NCBI RefSeq assembly: GCF_001039355.2
Contig: NW_019773847.1
Span: forward strand, 714,970-778,969
From: Lingula anatina
Taxonomy: Eukaryota; Brachiopoda; Lingulata; Lingulida; Lingulidae
Reading direction: 5' to 3'
Length of the DNA: 64,000 nt
Shown: in pieces, positions 24,563 to 37,415 of the stretch
Layout: every line of letters begins with the position of its first letter
Position numbering within the stretch: the first letter of the stretch is position 1
The notes under the pieces: model-generated
Told to the model about the DNA's origin: nothing
Seen by the model: the letters and a program-made list of their open reading frames with translations, nothing else
Databases searched by the model: none
Position numbers and translations under genes: made by a program

Positions 24563-26862
24563 TCAGAAAAGTTTTGATTTGCTGCCTTTCATATTTTGGT
24601 ATAAGATGAAACAAGTAGCAAAAATCAGTCCACAACTATAGCCTGCAAGGGTCCCTATCACACAGCTAATTGGCCAGACCTATAAAATAAAAAAAATAAA
24701 TTGATTTTCTGTGCAGAAAGTATCAAGAATATCATCAAGAATATCATCACCTTATCTTAAAGAGAAAAAGACGAAAACAACACAGTACTCATTCCATTGA
24801 AACTACTGATCTAGGTAAATCAATCAATCTCCGCACAGACTCTTGCTAAATGCAATCAGTTTAACAGCTTAACACCAAGCAATTAGTAGAATACAGAAAA
24901 GCTGGTGATTAAACAGTGCCTTTCGAAACAAGAGGCTTGTTTACCTGTTAAACTGATTGGATTTTTTTAGACTCTCTGCCCAGCTGGATCGATCTATATA
25001 GACCGATAGTTTCAACTGATATTAGATAAAAAATTCTAAAACTACCTGCCAAGGCCTGTCCCAGTCTAAAGGAATTGGGAAAGCTCCCAGCCATGCACCC
25101 AATACACTGCATACACCACTGGCCAATATACTGATTTCTAAAGCACTGGATGGACTGGAAAAAATCCTTTGATAAATATAAAAAAGATATAACAGGTTTT
25201 TAATTTTAGTTTACCCCTTTTACAGATCCAATGATATTCTGCTGCTGTCTACAGTACTTAAATCTGAATGTGTCTAGTTATACTTTTTATACAATAATTC
25301 ATTGAGTTCTTCAAAGTAAAATAAAAAGCATACATGTAATTTTAGATGCATTGTTCTGCCAAAACAAAATTCATGTCTTATTATTCATTTGGTCAAATTG
25401 TTCTAACAGATCATACTGTTCAACAACTTACCATATGAATTAAAAACATAAATAAGTAATAGACCAACAGTTGTGTTATTTCAGAAATAAGATGTATTCT
25501 TCTTGAACTTTGCCGGGAAATAAGTCACCTTGTTTTAAAGAAAAGTCTTGTCCATTCTTCTTTTCTTATCCCCAGCACCATCAGTCCTGGTAAAGCAGCT
25601 GTGGTTGCCAACAACATTGCTAAATGGAAAGTTTCTGATACAGAACTGAAAAGGGAAATTAAGCATTCAACAAGTTATTTGATGTAATTTGTTAGTGTCA
25701 CAACAGTATTTCACAAATTTCTACTGGCACATTCTCTCATGACATGAGTAAAAATACTTATTTTTCTTATTTAATGATTTATTATTTAACGATTTTTTGG
25801 TGTTTTCACAAGAAACTTCCAACCCATTCAAATGTAATGATTGCTGATGTCATTTAAGGGCTGAATATCAAAATATCAGCAAGTAAATTACACACCTAAT
25901 TTATATTATGAAAAACAACAGCATTGGTCAAAACCACCATATACATGTCACTGCAGGGCTTGACATAAACTATTTACAGGTACTTGCTCTGAGGGCCAAA
26001 AAAGGTTTGCAAATCTACTTGCAACACTACAAAATCAACATCCCTATGCCTAGTAGATTTGAATACAGGGAAAACACTGAATTTCTGTCGGGCGAGTGAT
26101 CCATCAGAAAGTCACTTGCGTTTTCAGGCAAGTATGACATAAATTCTAGTTGTCCGACAGCAGAGAAGTAACACTAATAGGTACGCCAAGTCGCCAACCC
26201 TGAACTGATTTTAGAAAAACAGAAAAAAAAAACACATCAAAGCAAAGACCTACACATATATAATTGTGGACAATAAAATCATTACGTAGGTAACTACTTT
26301 TACTATATTTTAAATATAATTAAAAATCTTCTCACTATAAACCAATGCATCCATTCCTCAATGACAGCTAGGTTCATTTTGCATTACCTGAATAGTGGAG
26401 CCCCATATAGCACAGCAATGGTATGAAAGACTAGGGAGGACCCGATCCAGCAAATTATTCCTTCCATTACATTACTTATCTGTAAATTTAAGACATTAAT
26501 GAGTGGATCATATTTACACTTGATTCACCCTCTTACAAGCATCTTATAAAAAATAGATCGGATTTTAAAAAATCTCGTCAAAAGACACTACATAAAATGA
26601 CATATAATATGAATAATTAGGTGTACAGAATTTCATATTTGGTTCTTCACAGAAAACACACCTTCCGAGGATGGACGTTGAAAAGTGACACCAGCATAAG
26701 GACTTGGATTATAACTGACACTATTATGTATATCTCAACGAACGTCAGTATGTTAAAGTTTGTGTATGTAAAATATGCAAACAAAATTATACACAAAACG
26801 TTTAGCACGTTAAGAAGTAGTGCAGGCCCTGTCGACGAGCTCTTTAAAGTGGTCCCCGCCAT
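24563..26862 (-). CDS. PIGF: PIGF, GPI ethanolamine-phosphate transferase stabilising subunit
   Basis: Five minus-strand exons, 26662-26862, 26388-26479, 25529-25645, 25046-25154 and 24563-24679, join with matching phases (0, 2, 2, 0) into 211 residues. The human protein is about 219. The C-terminal half carries the family signature: AVLYGAPLF, then SVSETFHLAMLL, then LGAWLGAFPIPLDWDRPWQV and WPISCVIGTLAGY. The chain is hydrophobic with about six membrane segments and a short basic C-terminus, as expected for a polytopic ER protein. PIGF partners PIGO and PIGG, the enzymes that add ethanolamine phosphate to mannoses of the GPI anchor. The start ATG sits in AACATGGCGGGG, a YY1-like context. 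It is on the same strand as the J-domain gene and divergent from MBIP. Confidence 0.93.
24749..24865. repeat. Dispersed repeat pair, copy B
   Basis: Partner of 23965-24078 in the same orientation, within the last intron of PIGF. A short tandem repeat of ATCAAGAATATC precedes it (24720-24748). It may be a local duplication or a fragment of a dispersed element. Confidence 0.75.
25945..26170. repeat. Possible dispersed repeat fragment
   Basis: This PIGF intron segment contains CAGGGCTTGACATAAAC and later ACTTGC words, of a kind often seen in marine-animal interspersed repeats. No second copy was found in the window. Confidence 0.2.
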
Positions 26863-27193
26863 GTTGGTTCGAAATTCAAACTTGATTAATTCCGTGATAT
26901 TTTCACACGTATTTAATCATTTAGTTTCATTTAGATATTAGTAAAATCAAATCATATTTATAAAGAATATTGATTGAATTATCTATAAAGAGGCGTTTAC
27001 TAGCTTCTTATACATGTTTATGATTTGAGCAAATGATTATTAACATTAATATATGAAAGAGCGAAAACGTTGATATTAGGAACCAGTCAGAGATGTGCTG
27101 CAGTAGGTGTAAAAGGTCTAAGTATGTTTTCCAAAGTTTTGCACAGTATAAGGCAGTTTATAGAACAGGTATGATGCATTCACTACAAACAAG

Positions 27194-27197
<4 letters not shown>

Positions 27198-27234
<37 letters not shown>

Positions 27235-27248
27235 CACACACACACACA

Positions 27249-27287
<39 letters not shown>

Positions 27288-27326
27288 TCGTACTTTGTTG
27301 AGGTAATAATCCCCCCCCCCCCCCCC
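27198..27326. repeat. (CT)n-(CA)n compound microsatellite and poly-C tract next to the assembly gap
   Basis: CT units (27198-27230) pass into CA units (27232-27285), followed by 16 C (27311-27326). Such tracts commonly break assemblies, and the gap starts 30 bases later. The open frames crossing it are artefacts. Confidence 0.95.
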
Positions 27327-27356
27327 ACACACACATAGTGACATACAGGCCATCTA

Positions 27357-28122
27357 NNNNNNNNNNNNNNNNNNNNNNNNNNNNNNNNNNNNNNNNNNNN
27401 NNNNNNNNNNNNNNNNNNNNNNNNNNNNNNNNNNNNNNNNNNNNNNNNNNNNNNNNNNNNNNNNNNNNNNNNNNNNNNNNNNNNNNNNNNNNNNNNNNNN
27501 NNNNNNNNNNNNNNNNNNNNNNNNNNNNNNNNNNNNNNNNNNNNNNNNNNNNNNNNNNNNNNNNNNNNNNNNNNNNNNNNNNNNNNNNNNNNNNNNNNNN
27601 NNNNNNNNNNNNNNNNNNNNNNNNNNNNNNNNNNNNNNNNNNNNNNNNNNNNNNNNNNNNNNNNNNNNNNNNNNNNNNNNNNNNNNNNNNNNNNNNNNNN
27701 NNNNNNNNNNNNNNNNNNNNNNNNNNNNNNNNNNNNNNNNNNNNNNNNNNNNNNNNNNNNNNNNNNNNNNNNNNNNNNNNNNNNNNNNNNNNNNNNNNNN
27801 NNNNNNNNNNNNNNNNNNNNNNNNNNNNNNNNNNNNNNNNNNNNNNNNNNNNNNNNNNNNNNNNNNNNNNNNNNNNNNNNNNNNNNNNNNNNNNNNNNNN
27901 NNNNNNNNNNNNNNNNNNNNNNNNNNNNNNNNNNNNNNNNNNNNNNNNNNNNNNNNNNNNNNNNNNNNNNNNNNNNNNNNNNNNNNNNNNNNNNNNNNNN
28001 NNNNNNNNNNNNNNNNNNNNNNNNNNNNNNNNNNNNNNNNNNNNNNNNNNNNNNNNNNNNNNNNNNNNNNNNNNNNNNNNNNNNNNNNNNNNNNNNNNNN
28101 NNNNNNNNNNNNNNNNNNNNNN
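27357..28122. other. Assembly gap (766 N)
   Basis: An unbroken N run. It lies between the divergent starts of PIGF and MBIP, so promoter sequence or an upstream MBIP exon could be missing. Confidence 0.99.
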
Positions 28123-28553
28123 GCGCATGCCGAAGCTTTGCGGAAATTGCCGAAGGCTAGGAAAATTCTTCAAAATATACTTTTATTACATTTAATCAAA
28201 TCCAGACTATCTCCCACTGCCCTGAGGTATGGCTAAAGGCTTTCAGTTGTCATCAGACTTTGTAATTTGGGAGAAAAAAGTGAAACAGTAACTTCTGGTG
28301 ATGAATAATAGGTAATAGTGCTGCAAGGTGTTGTTTTTTATCCCTGATGTACGAGTAGCTTTTTCTACAGTTTCTATAATTCTCTTAACGTATGAAAATA
28401 TGCAGGTTTTCTGATATAATAAGACTTTGATAAAATCAAAACCAATAATACTTTTAAAGTCGAGAGTCGGGATAAATATCAGCAAGGTGGAGATATGTCC
28501 CGCCGGCGCTTCCGCAACAGCAAGACTGAAGGACGCAAGTTACAAAGCAAAAC

Positions 28554-29126
28554 ATGTTTAGTCAAGTTAAAGACTTAATTACCGGTTTAACTTCGGCGGC
28601 AGTGCCTACTGCTGTGAGCAACATGCGCTGTCCATCGTAATCCCCCTATCATTAACACTGTCGGGGACGTGCGCATTAGCGCGTCTGATGTAGACAGCGT
28701 GTGCTATTAAAGTGACCGGGGACTTATTAGCTATAGTGTACATACCGGTACAAGGTACTTATACTCAAATTATATTTTCATGAATTTCGCTATAAAACTT
28801 TTTTTCTTTTTGACACGTGGATTAAAAAGTTAAAACTGATAAGTCGATAAAGATGATTAAGGGGCATAACATGCAAGAGTACTCCTTACATGATGTGAAA
28901 CATATTTGTACTCAATATGTTCATATGAATTGTTTCAGCAACACCAGCCATTATCAGTTATTACTGATGCCACAAGTTGTGATCATTTGGATCAATCTGT
29001 AGACAGCGAAGCTTTGGCCAATGGCTTATCAGAGCTTATTAAAAGCCTTCAGGTAATTATGGTTATAAGTGATACTAAAATGGACAGTAGTCTACATTTC
29101 ATTGCCAATAGATTATCATGATGGAT

Positions 29127-29161
<35 letters not shown>

Positions 29162-32100
29162 TTAATGCTCACATCAGGTGCATAGGATGCTAATTTTATA
29201 CATGTTTCAGGAAGCACTGGAAATTCTACAACAAAAGACTAACAATGGTAATGTTGTAAAACATGATAGCAGTGATGAAAGCCAGCACACTTGTGATGTG
29301 CCCAGTGACTGCCAGGCTATTGCAACAACAGTAACAACAACATCAACAAAAGAAAGTGCAATTTCAGATAATCCAGTAGCAAATGATAAGCAGAGAAAAA
29401 GAAAAATACCTTCAGAAGATACAAATATTGTTCAGTTGAAGGCTGATAAAACTGAGGTGAGTCCGGATTGTTCATGATATGATTAGGAAAGTAGCAACAT
29501 ATTTTTAATTGTTTTATTAAGTAATAACTCTTATTTCCACTATTGTTTTAATTATAATTGCATCAGTTTAGATCATATTTTAATTGTGAATCTACAATTT
29601 TACTATTTTGTATAGTATTCATAGTTGTCAGTTTTCAATTCCCCTTCTTATGCTTTTGAGAGAAATTTCCAGAATGATTCAGTTGCAGTTTTTTCAATGA
29701 CTGCACAAAGTTTTTAATATTATAAAAATGTATGTTTTTATTATTCAAAGATTGATAGGAGAATATCAGCTTTTATACAAAGAAAACGCTTAGAGGTTGA
29801 TGAAAATAACAGGAGAGAGTTTTGCCATGTTTTGAATGCAGAGCAAGGTAAGCCTAGGTACATTTTTGTTATGAAAAAATATGGGCAAAAATAACTTTTT
29901 GTCAATTTTATCCCAATTTTACACAGTGCTTTTTACCTCAAATTTTAAATTTACCCATTTCACTATTGTTATAGCTAGAGACTTCTGCTGTCATAAAAAT
30001 CCAATAGTAAGTTTCAAAATATGCATTTTTTCAAAGTTTTGTGATTAATCATTTTGTTGTTTCTTCGTAGAAAACAGCAATAATTGTGCAAGAACTGATG
30101 CTGTGTTCATTCCAAACTCAAGTGGGAAAAGTCATGTTAAAGGTAGGAAGGTAATAATTTGTATACCAAATGATTACATAATTTAAATGCCATTAATGTT
30201 TTTGTTAATAATTGATTGTTACAGATTGTTTGTGTGCTTTTTTAGCAGAATTATCCAGATGCTCAAATACACCCGGTTTGTTTTCAAATATATCTTGAAT
30301 TACACAGGCTCTGTCACAATCATATTTTATGTACCTTTCAATTTTTGATTTCTTATTATTATGTGATGACTTCCATTGTATTTTTGTTATCATAACAAAA
30401 TAAAACATTTTTATTATTTTTCAGTTTCTCATATAAATGATTCAAAAAATGATTTTACATTCTAGTTTCTAGAGTAGTGAATGCCTATGGGCCTCAGACT
30501 ATCTTGAAACAAGAAGTCAGAGAAGGAGGTCCCTTTTCCAGCAGCTTGACACCCTCGGGCACAGTGCCTGTGAAGTCTGAGTTCAAGGCTGAAGATGGAC
30601 TGAATGAAAGACTCATGAATATGGAAGCTCATCTACAGATGTTTACAGGTAACTACACACAAGAAGCTTTTCAGTCAAAATATATGGAGAATTTTTCATG
30701 CTATTCTGAGATTATTGTGATGATTAAATGTTGAGCAATCCATTTCTGTATTTTCATGTGAAAAATGGTTATCAAGGAATGCAGGATTTTGGTGGACCCA
30801 GGATTTTGCTAAGGGATGAGATCAGGGATTTTAGGTTGTAGACAAGGACAATTTAAATGTAACATGTTGGGCACAGGGATGAAAAAATTACTGAGTTTTG
30901 TCTCATATTCCTTGTTATTTCACTTTTGGGAGGGCAGAGAAGGTTTCTCTAAAGCTTGGAGAATTTGGGGGGTTCAAAGAATCACGTTTCCAATTGTTTT
31001 TGAATTTGTGCTGAAAACAGATCTCTACTGAAAAGTAATTGCAGTAGTTGTGATGGATATTTTAATATAAAAAAGTGTACACCAGCTGCATTTCTTCCCG
31101 ACTGGATGATGATCAGATGGTGATATCATTAGTGGCTGTGTTCAGACTGTTTTCAAAATAAAACTTTCTGGTCATAATTGCTTTCCTAGACTTAAATGCC
31201 TTTTCTTAAATATTTCTTACAGAATAAATTAAGGTTAGTATTTTGTATGATGATGTTTTTAGTAAACTGTCTGGTGTGAAAAGGAAAATGGTGTAAAATC
31301 TGGATGTAAAGAAACAGTTTTTGTTTGTTAAATCTTTTTGTCAAAATAATTTTTTCAAAAGGCAACTGCAAAATAGTCCACGTTGTTTGAATGTTTGATA
31401 TTTACATCTCCACCATATTTCAGAGGGAAAAAGACAAACAGATGTTTTCCAAAGGCTAAAAAAATTAGAAGAAAGGATTCTATATCTAGAAAGTATCTCG
31501 CCAGAATATTTCCAAAAAAATGTGAGTTTAATTCTTTTGCATTGAATATAATTTTGGATTATGAATTTGTTCATTTAAATGATATAAGTGGAGTAAATTA
31601 AACTTTTCTGTTTAAAAGTAAACTTGATGTAATAGAAAAGTATCTCAAACAACATTTTTTAAGACTTTTCTATTGAAGCAGTTAAATATTTGATCTTCCC
31701 GTATTGCAAAGGTCATGTCTGTCTTGTAATTTGCTGTTGTAAAAATGAGTTAGTCTAATGGGTAGATAGATTAACACCCTATGGAAAATAAATTACCTTC
31801 ACAGATCCAGCAGCCAAAAAGAAGAAAAGAAAATGAACCAAGAACGAAAATGTATGGTGAATGGCAGGTGAGCTTATATAATTTTTTTTTATAGAACAAT
31901 TTTCCAGTTTCTCTAATTCTAGCTTGCTGTGATAGCTTTAAATTAATTTCTTCCATAAGTGCATTAGGATTTGTGCAAGGCAATGGCCAATTTGTTTTCA
32001 GTCATGCATCTAGAAGGAGAGATTATAGGCACAATTATTTGGTTGAAGTACACTCCACAAACACAGAAAAACATTTTCATGGAAAAAGTTATCCTTAAAA

Positions 32101-35100
32101 CACCAGTTTAGAGTGTTAAATGGCTTTTAAGGCTTTGCAATAACTAACAGTTGTAATGAGGTCAATGATGGAAAGGTTGACTTCTGGCACAAGAATTTCG
32201 GAAGCTTGCAATAAATCTGGTAAATAGTGCAAATTATCCTTCATGACCCTATCGTTTTCACAGGAAGGGTTACACAAATTCTGCACATTTTTCTTATTGG
32301 TACTCTCTCACTTCAAGTGTTCATTTTTTAATTATAATATGATAGATAATAGTACTACACTTTAGGATACAGTGATGTTAGCAACTTTGTGTTATTCTTA
32401 GAAATACCAACTTCATTAAAAATGATATGAGGATAGATATTTTGTTTATTTTTCTTTCTGAAATTTAAGGAGTTTGTATAGTTGTGAAAGATAAAAATAT
32501 AATATAAATTATATATTTTTCCATTGATTGTCACAGAGAGGTCATCTATATATTTAAGTAAAAATATTTAACTTGAAGAAAAAAAAAAAGGCCAATGGGT
32601 CTTTATTTTATTCAAAGTAGTTAGGCTAAGTAAATGCTAATGTGTCAATCATTTTACAATGGACTTATTTTAAAGATAGTTGCCATAATTTGATTTTTTT
32701 TTTTCATATGCTCTTTGGCATAAAATTAACCTCAGAAGCATCATGTAGCATTATAAGTTTTAAATTTTTGAATATAGGGTATGTCAGTTATGGCATTAAA
32801 ACTGAGTTCAAAAATATATTTGAATGGAATGAACTGAATGTTGAACATAGCCTTCAGGTCATAATTATGACATGAATATAGAAGTTATTAGTAAAGATCA
32901 AATGGGTTTTTAAAAAAAGTTGGCCTTGGCCCTCTAAACTGTCAACAGCTCAGAGCACTGTCCATGTTTGGTCTGTTTGTGAAAAATGCTATGCTCAGTG
33001 TGTGGTAGGAGGCGTCTGAGAGGATTAATCTCCACCCCATGGTGACTGGATGTGGCTAGATTGTGAACATGTGTACACCAGAGACCAAAGCCTCTAGTGG
33101 GGGTATGAAACTGTCAGTCATGGGGGTAAAAAATGCATGAACATAATTAACACCATGTCTTTCTGCTTGGAGCAATTTTAACTTGTCTTTAGTACTTAAA
33201 AGACTATATTTGTGGCAAACGGTCTAGAATTAGCAATTGATTGGTTTCACACAACTTATTGGTTTCACATTTGTCTTTTGCCATATGTTGGGGGCTTTGT
33301 ATTCTTTTTATCTGGATTTTTCATTTGTGTTATGGAAATGCTATACAAATAATTGGAAAGGTTGGTAGCACTTGGAAATTTAGTTAATAAACTGATTCTT
33401 AATTACTTGATCTTTCTGCAAAACTATACAAATAGGAATGCCTTTGATGACCAACAAGATCAGCTAAAGAAAGACCCCAACTAAAACAGGGAGGGCACAG
33501 CTGAAAATTCGGCAATCCTATTTGGGAATTTTTCTGTTGGCCACATTTATACACAAAACCTTTGATAAAAAAAGTTACTTCTTAGTTGAACTGTGTGGCA
33601 TCTAGTCAACTACAATTGAAGGGAAACTTTTTGCAAATGATTTAATTGATTATAGGATTTTATACTAGCCTGGTTTCATGGAATTGCATCTTATTGTGTT
33701 CAGCAGCATCATGTTACATGTCATAGTGCATTTTTCCCAGAGCATAAGATGGAAAAATTTTTTTTTCTAATTTGAATGTGGAAAAAGAAAAGCTCTAGAA
33801 TGTGCTAGTCACTCGTAAAAATATGCTGTATTCCAATATGTATATATATTTAGAGAGAGGAAGAAACAGAATAAACCATGGGGAATAGCACAAGATGAGG
33901 TTTTACAGAAAAATATAAATGGACTATCAGTAGAAAAACTCGTTTGATGATTAAATCAAGCCAAGTCTGTTTTTCTGTCTTAAAAGTAATGTCGTAAGAT
34001 TTAAATATGATGTTCAACTTTTCTGTGGATTTTAGTTTATTCTCAACCACAAAATATTTGTTCCTAATAAAGGTGTAATTAAAGCAATTATATCTTTGGT
34101 GCTTGTGGTTGTTCAAGTGAGAGTGTGTAAGCATATGGATATTTCTCAATCTTTTTAATGGACAAAACTTATCAAACTTTCAGAAACATAATTTTATTAT
34201 CACAAAAATTACATTTCTGTATAGCAATCCAGGTTCTCTTGCATAGAATAGAACTAAAGAGTAGCCTGCTTTTTTATTTTTTATTTTATTTTTTATTTTT
34301 TGCTACCACTCAGTACAAGTGTTCTAATTTTAAGGAATTATTACTAAAAATACAGTATCTGTAAATTTCCTAATTTTCCACCTTATAAAAGATTGAGTAA
34401 TTATCCTATATATATATTTTTTAAGTCAAAGCACATACTATGTAAGTGACCTGTGTTTTTATTCCGTTTGGTGCTAGGCAAGTAGACCAATGGTGCCTTT
34501 TTCTCTAAAGAGACCATAATAATTCTGAAGTTTCAAATAAGGAATTTTTTTAATATTGATGTTTAATATGTAATGCTATTTGTTTAATGAATTAATTGCA
34601 ATATGTGTGGTGGATAGCACAAGTGGAGTAAATATTGTATGCAATGGAAGATGATGTTAATAACTAAGATGGACTTGCCAATACATGCAAAAGAATCTTG
34701 GGGTTGGATCTGTCCTCCCTTAGAAGCATTTATGTGGAAATAGTGACTTCCAAAACTGAAAATGAACTGCTCATGAACTTCTTAAATTTCTTAAAGCAAA
34801 TTTTAACTTTTGGAGGAAGGGAAAGATTTTTAACAAGTTTTAATCCAACAGTAACATCTCTATTTAATAGTAAAACATATTATTTTTACGAACTACTCTT
34901 AACTTTTCTTTTTATTTTTGCAAGCCTTATTTCAATTTACTTCATTTTTTTTTAAACTTGAGATTGTTAAACAATTTTAAAATATGCGTACAATGGTTAA
35001 ATAAACTTTGTTATTTTTATTATAATACAGAAAAATAGAAATTGATTATTGAGTAACAGTCAAAAAAATTTTAAGAAACAACTGTCACAAAATCTTTAAA

Positions 35101-35380
35101 ATGATGTACAATTTTACAACAAGTTAAGATCATTGTTAGCTGCAAAATATGTGCCTAATTAAGGTTAAATTTATTCAGGTTTTCTCATATATCATATAGA
35201 TTGGAGATATAAGATAAAGCATAAATCCAAGTCACTATGGTGGGGTAATGTAAATATATATTTCGAAAATGTAAATATATAGGATATATAGGTTTTTTTA
35301 TTTTGCCTACTCCAAATAAGGGGTTCATGTGAAATGTAATGTCAGGGGATGTCTCTTTTCTCTCTCTCTCTCTTTCACAC

Positions 35381-35418
<38 letters not shown>

Positions 35419-35670
35419 CTAGTTGACAATAAGAAAAAAGTTATGTAAAAAGAAAATTAAGAACATTTTCTAATTTTATTTATTTGTAATTTATTATGCC
35501 TATCAGTTACTAACGTTTATCAATTTTTTCACTATTACATGAATTTTTCTTTTTATTATCCACATTAATTAATTTTTATGTATTTTCAGAACCTGAGTAT
35601 ACCAGACATTGACAGGAGGATTAAAGAACTTTCAGAAAAATTGCAATCAAAAGTGAACAGTCAGGTGTAA
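28554..35670 (+). CDS. MBIP: MBIP, MAP3K12-binding inhibitory protein 1 / ATAC complex subunit
   Basis: Exons 28939-29052, 29211-29456, 29751-29847, 30071-30142, 30466-30648, 31424-31521, 31805-31867 and 35590-35670 join with matching phases. With a proposed first exon 28554-28613 (ATG to GCT|GTGAGC, phase 0) the protein has 337 residues, close to the vertebrate length of about 344. Diagnostic blocks are IDRRISAFIQRKRLEVDENN, REFCHVLN, CARTDAVFIPNSSGKSHVKV, SRVVNAYGPQT, RLKKLEERILYLESISPEYF and IDRRIKELSEKL. The last parts form leucine-zipper-like helices. In vertebrates MBIP inhibits the kinase MAP3K12 (DLK/MUK) and is a structural subunit of the ATAC histone acetyltransferase complex, in nucleus and cytoplasm. 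Exons 2 and 3 are the poorly conserved N-terminal region. The first exon is uncertain because the gap lies just upstream. Confidence 0.9.
29126..29164. repeat. (TTTA)n simple repeat
   Basis: About ten TTTA units in an MBIP intron, ending 46 bases before exon 29211-29456. Confidence 0.9.
34207..34350. repeat. Dispersed repeat, copy 1
   Basis: It shares GTATAG, ATAGAATAGAACT, a T-rich centre, TTTTTTGCTAC and GTTCTAATT, in the same order and spacing, with 59529-59636 in the PTK7 intron. It probably belongs to a dispersed non-coding element. Confidence 0.55.
35358..35417. repeat. (CT)n-(CA)n compound microsatellite
   Basis: CT units followed by CA units, of the same compound type as at 27198-27285, in the last MBIP intron. 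Confidence 0.92.
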
Positions 35671-35886
35671 CTATAAAAAAAAAGGTGGAAAAAGACCAGA
35701 GAAGATGAAATAGCCAAAATTGAGAATACAAGAAAATCACAGTTACACCAGTCAAAGAAAATTTATACTGTTATAGTTTTTGCCTCTATAACCCAATTCG
35801 GTGAATGAATATGTAACCAGACCAACAAAGAACAATGTAATGATATCAAGATTGTATGTGTTACACGAGTTGATAATTTTTAGGTA

Positions 35887-35892
35887 AATAAA
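35887..35892 (+). terminator. Poly(A) signal of MBIP
   Basis: AATAAA 217 bases after the MBIP stop codon. Confidence 0.55.
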
Positions 35893-35961
35893 AGGATCAT
35901 GTCAACAAGTAAGTTTAAGAATGCCTCCGACGTAAATGACGAATGTTTTATTTTATTTTGT

Positions 35962-35967
35962 TTTATT
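35962..35967 (-). terminator. Candidate poly(A) signal for the unrecognised minus-strand gene
   Basis: AATAAA on the minus strand about 75 bases after the candidate stop at 36042, with further copies at 35952 and 35947. Confidence 0.35.
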
Positions 35968-36041
35968 TATGTACCAGAAAAAAATTTACCAGAGGAAACT
36001 CAGTTAAGCTGTAAGGGAAATCTTTCTTGAATGCTACATGT

Positions 36042-37400
36042 TCATGAAGGAAAGTTGAACGCATCTATTCCAATAAGCAAAGTGAGGTTATTTCCAAGAA
36101 CATTTGTGTAACTAATTTCGTATTCACCGTTCTGATTAGGTCCACAATCATTGCCGTTTTTTATGTGACATTCTTCCACATATAATTTCAGTGATTGTGA
36201 TATATCGATAAGCTTTGAACTTAAATACTGAAACACAGTTATAGGAGGAAATTCATTACTTTTTATGTCGTTTTTTTTAAATACTAAGTACTGTATGCCC
36301 GTAATGGAGTGCGGAACGAAATAAACGTGGTGGGAAACTGGAAAAATGCCCAGGGCCCCTTAAAAACTTTGTTGTGTGATGAAACAAAGTACCGAATGTC
36401 TATGAACATCCTTTCTTTAACCGGTTTTACGGTGTCAGATCGTCGTTGTCATCAGAGCGTCTTGACAAAATTGGATTGTAGCATTATCATTGTGGGTAAT
36501 TGTTAACACTCCAATCTTATCATTAGTTATGGTGATCATCAATCTCATAAAAACAAAATTGATTTAGAGTTATATGACTAGGTTGAACTTTTGATAACAA
36601 GATCTTTTCGCCTCGGTTGTTCCTGTACAGTCGCACCTCGACTGCAAATGTTTTCCTTCAACCGTGAACTTAGTTTTTGTGCGCGTGCATTATTTTCGAA
36701 TCTTGAGAAACAAAAAGCGCAATATGTCTTGGATCTGGAATATATTTTTTTCTTTGAAAGTCACATTTGGTTTATAAGAATAAGAAAACGACGGTCTGAA
36801 CCCGGAACCTTTGGGTTGCGCCCCGCTTGTCACTTTCACCGCATACTTTACATTTCTTAAATCGCTTTTGATATCTTCAGTGCATTTCTTCTGCTGACCA
36901 GTATTGGAATTATCGATAATAATTAATGCCAAACTGTTTCGTCTATAAAAAAACATTGTTATCAATCTTTCTATTTGTATAACTGCTTTTAACTTTTGCA
37001 AAAGATTTATCTTTCACGGTTGACCTTGAAAGAATGCAATAAATGTAATAACATGCCATAGGAGGAATCCTTCCAGATGAATAGAATTATCCAAAGCTTT
37101 ATATCCCAACCGTGGAGTGGATACTGCTCTTTATGTTTAATATTTGAACTAATATCAATTCTCTTCAATTTGCAGAACAGTTTGCACAATTATTATTTTT
37201 TTTCAGTTGCACGAGAACTGAAGTTTTATGTATTGTAAAAATCTCAACGCTACGCAATGTACACAGAATAACTAATTTCTTTGAATTGAAACCACGACTA
37301 GGATATTTTAACGGCGCTTACCTCATTGTCAAAAAACAATGAAACTTTATCAGTGTACAGTAAAAAAATGTTGAATCCAATTTCCTTTATGATTTTAAAC
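36042..37400 (-). CDS. Unrecognised minus-strand gene, three candidate exons (tentative)
   Basis: The best exon is 36042-36227: acceptor TGTTTCAG, 61 residues beginning YLSSKLIDISQSLKLYVEEC, and stop TGA, with minus-strand AATAAA at 35962-35967. Upstream, a frame ending at donor AGAAAT|GTAAAG (36852) encodes NSLALIIIDNSNTGQQKK and joins it in phase 0; its acceptor is unclear (about 36946-36998). A third segment ending at the strong donor GAG|GTAAGC (37322) encodes KEIGFNIFLLYTDK. I do not recognise the protein. The exon chain is an inference, and only the terminal exon has good signals on both sides. If real, the gene converges on MBIP with about 75 bases between poly(A) signals. Confidence 0.35.
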
Positions 37401-37415
37401 AAAGATAATGAACAA

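Larger units (their letters stand above)
31868..35589 (+). other. Last intron of MBIP
   Basis: A 3.7-kb intron between phase-0 sites. It holds a TTTTA-rich repeat body (34207-34350) and a CT/CA microsatellite (35358-35417). No exon-like frame with conserved protein was seen. Confidence 0.7.

Noticed and set aside
27118-28195. Long open frames on both strands across the gap
   Set aside because: They consist of undetermined bases plus a CT/CA microsatellite; there is no evidence of protein.
36042-36227. ZP-domain C-terminal resemblance of the terminal exon
   Set aside because: Only a vague pattern (VEEC, later AFNF); the expected cysteine set is missing.
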